Source: Sthenelais limicola
Lineage: Eukaryota > Annelida > Polychaeta > Phyllodocida > Sigalionidae
Direction of reading: 5' to 3'
NCBI GenBank assembly: GCA_942159475.1
Contig: OW804096.1
Location: forward strand, 106,676,194 to 106,740,193
Length of the DNA: 64,000 nt
A program made the translations under genes and the position numbers. Shown here piece by piece: positions 56,672 through 64,000 of the stretch. Each line of letters opens with the position of its first letter. The first letter of the stretch is position 1. The notes under the pieces were generated by a model. That model saw only the letters and a list, made by a program, of their open reading frames with translations, had not been told where the DNA came from and searched no databases.

Positions 56672-56788
56672 GACACCGGCGATCCACCATTGTCAAACTG
56701 GACACAGTTATTTGTAACCGTGACGGACGGAGATGATCAGAACCCTACATTCAGTCATGATATCTACCACCTTACTCTACCTGAACAG
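56672..56788 (+). CDS. Cadherin exon 9, EC2-EC3 linker
   Basis: 39 codons, phase 0 at both ends. Encodes DTGDPPLSNW (DxGxPP loop) and VTVTDGDDQNPTFSHDIYHL. The linker reads DGDD rather than DxND, a feature I associate with the EC2 end of protocadherin-15. Confidence 0.8.
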
Positions 56789-56956
56789 GTGAGACTGTCA
56801 TCCAAGCGTGAACCACCAACTGGACATGCATAAAATTTGTATTATAATGTTTATAGTTCAGTTGACATCCATGACCTTTAATTGCTTTTATAATTACATA
56901 AGTATTCTTTTTCAAAGCAGGTTAAGGGTTTTGCATGATTATTTCTACCATATTTT

Positions 56957-57370
56957 TTCAGGGTCGACATTGTTAAATACCTTGGCATTAAACTTGATCC
57001 AAAGCTAAAACACTACAATCACCTAAATGAAATAATTAAAACTTCTTCTAAGAAGTCTACTTATTAAACCAAATAAAAAAACAGGTGAATATTGAGCAGG
57101 CGGCAGCAATTTATGAATCAATTATCTTACCTTGTATAGAACATGGTGATATATTATACATAGATGGGGCACAAACTAACGTGGTTGAAAAGAATGCAAC
57201 GGTTACAAAACAGCATAATACAAACCTGTCTGAGACTGTCTTATTGTGTCTTAACCTGTCTTATTGTGAACAATCCCACAATTAATAATCTACTATGTAT
57301 CCATGAAACGCGCTAAAGAATCAATCTGAATTTCCTACATGGAAGAATTAATATACCCATATGTACATAG
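56957..57370 (+). pseudogene. LINE thumb-region fragment in cadherin intron
   Basis: Encodes VKYLGIKLDPKLKHYNHLNE, then in another frame VNIEQAAAIYESIILPCIEH (57085 onward), the end of a CR1/jockey-like reverse transcriptase. Stops and frame changes show decay. No poly(A) tail is clear. It is sense-oriented to the cadherin gene. Confidence 0.65.
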
Positions 57371-57929
57371 TTACATGATATTAAATCTCAGTCATGTTCC
57401 CTGTGAGTATACTCTCACGCTATACTATTATTACACATGGGAACCAATTGATGGACAACATTATACATAAGTTATCCATTCATTGATGATGGTCATCTTT
57501 TTGTCATCCGGCTATTCCCCTATTCGAACTTAATAGTTATGTGTTTCAAAAACATATAGCGCCGAATCTTTGCTTTTATTTGACATATCATATATTATTT
57601 TATCATGAAAACTCTTAAAATTATAATGAATAATATAAAATAAGTTGAGGCAAATTTAAGTTTTAGTCCCTAACTCAGGGCGCACCACAATAGTGTAGTC
57701 GATTAACCTAATAAATCACTTAAAACAAATTACAAAATCTGAACAACACTAAATGTTCTGCCCCGCTCCATGAAAAAATGTCTTTTTTCTTATAAAAAAC
57801 AAATTAATTAGTCTTGTTCTTATGAAAAACAAATTAATTACTTCTGAAATGCCCATGAAAATGAAAATGAACCGCAAATTTTAACACGTCCTTGTGTTAA
57901 CTGATTATGGATTTTTTTTGATATTACAG

Positions 57930-58032
57930 AACTCCAGTCTCATTAATCAACCTATCTTGACTCATCCTCCAATCCATGCCTACGACTTGGATTTTGGAAT
58001 AAATGCTACCATTGCCTATGCTATGGATGGAG
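57930..58032 (+). CDS. Cadherin exon 10, EC3
   Basis: Acceptor GATATTACAG, donor GTATCTAA; leaves in phase 1. Encodes NSSLINQPILTHPPIHAYDL and the DFGINATIAYAMDG end. The THPPIHAYDLD piece parallels TPPIQAIDQD of protocadherin-15 EC3. Confidence 0.75.
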
Positions 58033-58201
58033 GTATCTAATTTTCCTCTACATTATTTGATATATTTTCTGTGGCTATAAACCCTTGCATTTAAAGCTGC
58101 AATTGAATACTAATGGACTTAACTGTTTCAATACTTGATTATATAACAAACATTAAGAAATGATTTAAATGTCATTGAAATGGATAATTTCCGCGTCACA
58201 G

Positions 58202-58314
58202 GACACCAAGTTGATGGACAGGTGGCTTTTGATATTGAACAAACAACTGGTGCTATTATACCAAGGCAGGTGCTCGACAGAACTGTCAGAGTCCAATATG
58301 TCATAAGGATCAAG
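58202..58314 (+). CDS. Cadherin exon 11, EC3
   Basis: Enters in phase 1, leaves in phase 0 (GCGTCACAG, GTAATGGT). Encodes VAFDIEQTTGAIIPRQVLDR, the F-x-I-x-x-x-TG-x-I strand-turn of EC3 with LDR. Confidence 0.8.
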
Positions 58315-58774
58315 GTAATGGTTGATTTGTATTGAATAATAAAGGATACATCTGGTCTCAGAATATGCGAGCGCTGTCACAAAAGAAACAGAATTTTATT
58401 ATATGCTTCTTAAAACGAGTGTCTTTAAATAATTGACAGCGCAAGCGAAATTATGCAAGGCGATATTGTCATTTATTTACATCAGAACATTTATCAAAAC
58501 AATACTCAATGGTTAAAGTAATATTTTACCGATTTGTTACGTACGGGATGGTCTATCCATAAAATGCAGTGTAGCCATCCCCGCTCGTTATTTATAAGCC
58601 GACCCACCGCCATACTCATTATTTTAACACTGTGCGGAAATAACTTTTTTGTTGATTATTCAGAGAAGAATTATTTAAGCTAAAGATAGTCGACCCATGT
58701 TCAAATGGCATAGTTGTTTTGAACTACCTGGAGAATATAGTATGTAATAATGACCATACATTTATCTCCTACAG

Positions 58775-58951
58775 GCTTATCAGACAGACAACCCTCAATA
58801 CAGATTAAGCCATGCTACATTGGTAGTGACTGTAGAAGACGCCAATGTTCACGCCCCAGCTATGCAATCCCTTTTATATAATGTCACCATTCCCGAACAC
58901 GCTCCCCTGGGTTACAGGATTATTCAGATTGTTGCCCATGACAAAGATATG
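58775..58951 (+). CDS. Cadherin exon 12, EC3-EC4 linker
   Basis: 59 codons, phase 0 at both ends. Encodes LVVTVEDANVHAPAM (linker), VTIPEHAPLGYRIIQ and VAHDKDM (DxD site of EC4). Confidence 0.85.
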
Positions 58952-60540
58952 GTAAGTGCCCTATTGTGGACTATCTTCCTGTCTGGAAAACTGAGACGGT
59001 GCTAGAATTTCTAGCGTAATTATGGGGAGAAGCGAACAATGTCCATTCAAGATCTTTAACGAAAATAGACATAATATATATATGTCCGTTTGTTGAAGTT
59101 GCTGGAAATATAAACCCATGATTGCAAGTGTCTATCCTGACGTTTGAGCTAACACATATGCCATGCAAGTGAGGTGATTTCTGGTTCAGAGGAACATTTG
59201 TGGCAATCAGTGCGGGCACGAACTGGAAGACCTGACGCCAATCCAGATGTTTGCAACCCATGTATACTTACAACTCAGAAAATAAAAGAATATTTCAAAT
59301 CAAATCAACTCAATCTTTGCAGTCAGGAGTTAGTGAAAGACCATGCAGCTGGATAATACAACCTGGTAACATAATAACGTGATGATATTGATGATGATAA
59401 AAGTGGGGTTTCTTGCAAAAACGACCACGTTTTAATAATGATAGAATATTGACGGATAATTTGTGGTGAAGCCGTCCCATGATTGCCAATTATTAAATCC
59501 TCTGAATTCGACCAGTACCACACGTTAAGATATTTCTTAAGTCTGTATTATTGGTTCGTCATTCGTAGTGGCAGAATCTGGCAAGTGGAAGTTGTATCCC
59601 TTGTCCCCAATTAAAATAGTGGAGACTCAATTAAGACGAAAACCTTATGGAAGTAATTTTTGTTGCTAATTCATCATGCAGCTTTAGTGTATTTTCGACT
59701 AATAGAAACCTAAAGATGGCATTGTCTACTGATGTTGCCCACATTATTAAAAGACATTTTGTCGTCTGAAATATTTGACATTCATGAGCGAGCGGGTAAA
59801 TATTATTATAAGACTGCTCATTTTTTAACTTTCAAATTTCAGCACCAAACGAAATTCCCCTTTGTAACTGAGGTACATGTGACATATATTAACTGATAAG
59901 GAGTTTCTTTGCTCATATATACTAGTTTCATACTCGAATCACCTTTTTTTGTCTTTCATGAACTGACCTTCCACAAATTGTTTTGTCCAACACTGAATAT
60001 GTCTGTGCAGCCATCTCACCGATAATATTGAAGCATGATACTTTGACAATTTAAAATGGCCCAAGGGCAGTTAGTTTTCTTTCTCGGTATGTTATTTCAT
60101 TTGAATGATGTATTGTTGACGTGTACTTTTCTTAGGTGTTAAGAAGAGAAGCATCTCTGTGGGATTATTTAGCACTGAGGAAATTACTCAAAAACATTTT
60201 GTTTCATCTAAGTTGCACTAAGGTTACATCACTCAAGCTGATTTAAAACTTATCGATAGGAATAGAATTGCATGGTCACACGTTTTTGAACCTAAGTTTT
60301 GAGATACAATAAGACACTGAATAGAAACAATAATGTTTCACGGGAAGTGCACATCGGAGAAGACACGAGTTTCATTGCCCTACATTGCAGTATGAGTTCA
60401 AATTCATAGATTATAACATACAGAAGGTATATGGTCCCAAGTGGTTGAATTTATAAATGCCTTCATTCACCTATTACACTTATCGCTTACGTGACCTTCT
60501 CTTAAGAGATACTTAAAAAGTCTATCTTACCATGATTTAG
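58952..60540. other. Cadherin intron, no feature seen
   Basis: 1.6 kb of AT-rich intron without recognisable repeat, gene or RNA. Confidence 0.5.
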
Positions 60541-60681
60541 GGAACAAATGCTGCCATACAATACCACTTGTTGGATCCACTGGACACTGGTGCCTTTGCT
60601 ATTGAGCCAGCTACTGGCGTAGTCTATGTGACCGATGGCGACAAATTAGATAAGGAAAAAAGCGATTACTTTTTCCTTCAG
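60541..60681 (+). CDS. Cadherin exon 13, EC4
   Basis: 47 codons, phase 0 at both ends (CATGATTTAG, GTAAGATT). Encodes GTNAAIQYHLLDPLDTGAFA and IEPATGVVYVTDGDKLDKEK, with the F-x-I-x-x-x-TG-x-V core and LDKE in place of LDRE. Confidence 0.85.
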
Positions 60682-60964
60682 GTAAGATTTTAATAGTCCT
60701 ACAATATTTATACACTATGATCATTTTTAAAATTTTGATCCCGAATACATTGACATTGTGAAATTACATATGATTATGACCCATAGCATTTGTAAACATT
60801 GATATATCAGGGGTCGGATAAGCGTAATTGGTATCAGTCCATTTTGTTTGTGTTTAATTTGACAGCAACTGTGGTTCCACGTCACAACACAATTTCACAG
60901 GTTATGTAATTTTACTATTTATAAATTGGTTGTCCAATCATTCATATAACAACTATTTTCACAG

Positions 60965-61129
60965 GCCTATGCCCGAGAGACCGCGACCATCGAGAGATAT
61001 TCAAGTGACACTGCCAATATTTATGTGTGGTTGAGTGATGTTAACGATAACTCGCCAATATTCCGTCCAAGTTCAACTTTTACATTCCTCGTCAATACAT
61101 CTTCAGCTGTGTCTTCATATGTTGGCCAG
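60965..61129 (+). CDS. Cadherin exon 14, EC4-EC5 linker
   Basis: 55 codons, phase 0 at both ends. Encodes AYARETATIERYSSDTANIY and WLSDVNDNSPIFRPSSTFTF, a canonical DVNDNSPIF linker. Confidence 0.9.
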
Positions 61130-61230
61130 GTATGTGATTATTCTCACTTTTAGAAATATAATATATTTTGTATTATGATAAGGCATTTTTGTCTTTGGAT
61201 TCAAAACTATCAAAACTGTCATACTTTCAG

Positions 61231-61436
61231 GTCCTTGCAGATGATCTTGATTCAGGGAGCAATGGTCGTGTCAGTTATGAAATATTATTCGGAACAAATG
61301 GTGCTACAGATTATTTTATATTAGATAAAGAAACTGGGTGGTTCAGTATTAAAAAGTCTTTAAAAATGACAAGAACGAAGACATACATAATGACCATCCA
61401 AGCCAATGACAATCCGTCTACACCAGAACTCACGAG
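61231..61436 (+). CDS. Cadherin exon 15, EC5
   Basis: Enters in phase 0, leaves in phase 2 (CTTTCAG, GTATGTAT). Encodes VLADDLDSGSNGRVSYEI (ADDxDSGxNGxVxY signature), FILDKETGWFSI and ANDNPSTPEL. Confidence 0.9.
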
Positions 61437-61658
61437 GTATGTATAATTCAAAAGTGTTTTATTCTTGATTTGTTCTTATAATTGGTGCGGGGGGTGGGGG
61501 GTGGGGGGTTAACAGGTTATATACCCTTTCCATTACGGGCATCCTTGAGGATGCGCTTGTGTCTCCACGATCACGAGGTGGTTACCATAAAAGCCATTTT
61601 CATTAAAGGGAATGGGGTCTAGCCGTCCATAATGATAATATGTTGTATTTGCCTGTAG

Positions 61659-61788
61659 AACAAGCGTTGCTATGGTGAACGTAACCAGCTTATCAGGTAA
61701 TGACCACGCACCGACCTTTGTGAACGCACCATATTCTGCAGCTTTGAGTGAGTCTTCAACATATGGCACTACAGTCGTCCATTTAACG
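61659..61788 (+). CDS. Cadherin exon 16, EC5-EC6 linker
   Basis: Enters in phase 2, leaves in phase 0 (GCCTGTAG, GTATGTAC). Encodes SVAMVNVTSLSGNDHAPTFV, in which the linker reads GNDHAPTF instead of DxNDNxPxF, and SESSTYGTTVVHLT. Confidence 0.8.
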
Positions 61789-62149
61789 GTATGTACCAAT
61801 TGACAGGCTGTATCTATAGCCCATAAGATGTATGATCATAAAATGGCGAATCGGTAGCGCAGGGGGCGAATCCTCCCTTTCTCAGATATTAGAAAGTCTA
61901 AATATTTTTTTAATAAAATACCTTTAAATGGACTTTAATTTAGGTGAATACTGTATATTATATCAGACGAGGCCGTCCCACCTTCCGCGAGTCTTGAATG
62001 AATGTAGGTGGGGAAATAAAAAAAAAACATTCCAAAATGAAGTTACTTGTTGCAGCAAATCAAATATTTACTTGAATGGAGATAACAAACCAAAGATGTA
62101 TGCGCAAATCTGACCTGTGTTTGTTTCATTAATTATTTCCCCATTTCAG

Positions 62150-62317
62150 ACCAACGATGAAGACGGATCGCTAATTGAGTATCGTTTAGTAGACGGGGAT
62201 CCAAATAACCAGTTTTTCCTGCATATAAATAGCGGAGTTCTATCTGTGTGGCGACCTCTGGACAGAGAAGACATAGGCTCATATACGCTGAAAGTTACTG
62301 CATCAGACTCTCTATAT
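62150..62317 (+). CDS. Cadherin exon 17, EC6
   Basis: 56 codons, phase 0 at both ends (CCCATTTCAG, GTAAGATA). Encodes TNDEDGSLIEYRLVDGDPNN, FFLHINSGVLSVWRPLDRED and TLKVTASDSLY, a full EC6 core with LDRED. Confidence 0.9.
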
Positions 62318-62483
62318 GTAAGATAATACTAACGGTTTCGGAACCCTTGCTGCCATTCTTTGTAATAATGATTTTGTAATATCATTTTGTTGTTGTGTGT
62401 AATACAAGGTTTATAGTAATATTGGTAATAGTGTGCAACGATGTATAAAAATAATTGTTGTTTTAAACCTCCATTCATTTCAG

Positions 62484-62612
62484 ACTGCAGAGACCGTTGT
62501 ATTTGTCGAAGTAAGAGATGCAAATGATAATAGTCCAGTATTTGAGCAGAGTGAATACACCTTCTATACTCAGGAAGAACAAACTCCCGGAAAGACAATG
62601 GGAACCGTCAAG
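62484..62612 (+). CDS. Cadherin exon 18, EC6-EC7 linker
   Basis: 43 codons, phase 0 at both ends. Encodes VFVEVRDANDNSPVFEQSEY and QEEQTPGKTMGTVK, a canonical linker and the first strand of EC7. Confidence 0.9.
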
Positions 62613-62798
62613 GTATTTTTTGTACACATATACATCGATCGTCAGCATATAGGCTGAGAATAATGTATGTTTACACAATGTCTTGCTGAATAAAATTGAT
62701 TTAATACAAGCAAGCCAATTTTTACGGTAAAAGAGAATTTGTCGTAAGAAAAGTGGTAAATAGGTTTCTTTAAGCGTTGATAAACATATCTTTTGCAG

Positions 62799-62857
62799 GC
62801 GACGGATAAAGATTCTGGGAATAATGGTCATGTGCAATATGTACTCGGTGGGAAATG
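62799..62857 (+). CDS. Cadherin exon 19, EC7
   Basis: Enters in phase 0, leaves in phase 2 (CTTTTGCAG, GTAAGGAA). Encodes ATDKDSGNNGHVQYVLGGK, the AxDxDSGxNGxVxY signature of EC7. Confidence 0.9.
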
Positions 62858-63833
62858 GTAAGGAAAACAATTAAACTATTCAATAGCAACATATAGCTAG
62901 ACGTTTCTAAGACATTTCGGGGCACGGATAACAATCTCAGGAATTCCATATTGTTTTGTCCCAACATATAATAACACTATTGTACGATGTGATAATAATT
63001 ATGTGAAATAACAATAAAAACGTCGCCATTCGTAGATTGTATTAATTTACCGTACCAAGGTTCATAGTCCTATTACTTGGAATTTTTATCCAGTGGAGCC
63101 GGCGATTGTGAATTAACCTTCGAGTAAGTCAGTCTAAGTGCACCATGCTTGGTATTTGTTTTTATGCAAAACATTTCCTATCGGGAATACTTAAGCTCCT
63201 TCCACAATGACTGAATGTTATGGATGTATCACTACTCATTAATTCGAGTATTGGAGAGAATCTTCACATGTAGATATGTAGCATAAATTTATGGAGTCTC
63301 AGGAATGTCAACGTTAGACCAACGAACTACATGACATTGAACCTACGTCAGCATGCCAGCATTGGGCCATTGCTGTTGTGCTATATAGCTAGATTGTAAT
63401 TAGTTCCTCCGTATAATTGCTTGTATTGCATTTTACTCCTTATGTACATGCATTTTTACCCCGAAATGTGAAGTAAATTCCTTTAGTCCTCTCCGCATGG
63501 TTTTGATTGCTATGATATGTAATTAATATATATGAGTAAATAGGCATGGAATACATTTAGATGTAAAACAATCGCACTAAATGTAGATGCCCATGTCACC
63601 AATCTGATTGCATACCCTTGAAATATTGCCTTTTCTCCTCTGAATTGAGATATTAGAATACACCAGTATTATCTGTATTGTATTACACACATGAAACCAT
63701 TGAAATAATAACCACTACAGATGGGTACTGTGCTAAGGCCTATCAAGTTGTCTTGATGAGGATGAGGATGAGGATGAATATCGGGCAACTGACCAGTAGA
63801 ATGTTCATCGAAGATTATTTCTATCTTATTCAG
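62858..63833. other. Cadherin intron, no feature seen
   Basis: About 1 kb of intron; only a short GATGAG repeat at 63755-63780 stands out. Confidence 0.5.
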
Positions 63834-64000
63834 GGCAAACCACTTCTTCAGCATAGACTCAAAAACAGGTGTTATTTATGCCCTGACTGCATTAGATAGG
63901 GAATCAACTCCTGTATTTCGCTTGACTGTTGTAGCACAGGACAAAGGTTTCCCCCAAAGAAGTTCTGTTGTCACTGTCAATGTAAATGTTCTCGACATCA
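63834..64000 (+). CDS. Cadherin exon 20, EC7 (runs off window)
   Basis: Acceptor CTTATTCAG, entered in phase 2. Encodes FFSIDSKTGVIYALTALDRE, FRLTVVAQDKGFPQRSS and VTVNVNVLDI, completing EC7 up to the next linker, where the window ends. Confidence 0.9.

Larger units (their letters stand above)
30857..64000 (+). other. Atypical cadherin gene, PCDH15/Cad99C-like (5' half)
   Basis: One gene on the plus strand made of two candidate first exons and 19 further coding exons up to the window end. It encodes a signal peptide and at least seven extracellular cadherin (EC) repeats, seen by their linkers: KDVNDEEPQF (EC1 end), TDGDDQNPTF (EC2), EDANVHAPAM (EC3), SDVNDNSPIF (EC4), LSGNDHAPTF (EC5), RDANDNSPVF (EC6) and NVNVLDI (EC7, cut). 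Cadherins bind Ca2+ between repeats and mediate cell-cell adhesion at the plasma membrane. The DGDD linker after EC2, the PPI-x-A-x-D-x-D start of EC3 and a Cys-containing EC1 recall protocadherin-15/Cad99C of mechanosensory and microvillar bundles; this is my inference. Membrane and cytoplasmic parts lie outside the window. Confidence 0.75.

Noticed and set aside
61490..61800. Minus-strand 88-codon frame
   Set aside because: It is antisense to cadherin exon 16, whose splice borders and phase are clear.

Overview
The window looks like the nuclear genome of a marine invertebrate (a bilaterian, lineage not determined). Genes have introns with GT/AG borders. Noncoding DNA is AT-rich and crowded with dead or dying transposons. 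A large cadherin gene is spread over many short exons. Nothing bacterial, organellar or CRISPR-like is present.

Left edge (1-2.8 kb): three exons of a RecQ-like DNA helicase gene on the minus strand, cut by the window start, with a plausible promoter (NRF1-like and YY1-like boxes) at about 1.80-1.85 kb.

Transposon-dense region (2.8-26.7 kb): a DDE-transposase-like gene (2824-3000 plus 8453-9930, +) is split by a 5.45-kb tyrosine-recombinase (YR) retrotransposon of Ngaro-like layout (3001-8452, minus), which still has open gag, RT-RNase H and YR frames and A1/B1-A2-B2 split direct repeats. A cluster of nonautonomous inverted-repeat elements follows (10.1-13.2 kb), one nested in another. A second, frameshifted YR retrotransposon (14168-19757, +) is flanked on both sides by the same 1319-bp sequence, an arrangement shaped like a giant target-site duplication. 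An L1/Tx1-like LINE copy (to 21.97 kb) is interrupted by an inverted-repeat element and has an apparent inverted 5' end. A CR1/jockey-like LINE with decayed endonuclease and reverse transcriptase follows (22.2-25.4 kb, minus), then a 146-bp tandem repeat.

Gene-poor stretch (26.7-30.8 kb): no gene seen.

Right half (30.86-64 kb, +): one atypical cadherin gene. Two candidate first exons each encode a signal peptide and share splice phase 1 (30857-30929 and 41115-41247). They are followed by 19 further exons covering at least seven extracellular cadherin repeats, with phases that agree at every junction; the gene runs off the right end. Details of EC1-EC3 recall protocadherin-15/Cad99C, but that assignment is tentative. 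Its first introns hold several RFX X-box matches, a CTCF-like site and LINE debris; later introns hold a MITE and two more LINE fragments.

The genes do not form one pathway. The window is a junction between a helicase locus, a transposon graveyard with nested insertions, and the 5' half of a long adhesion-receptor gene. All comparisons were made by eye.
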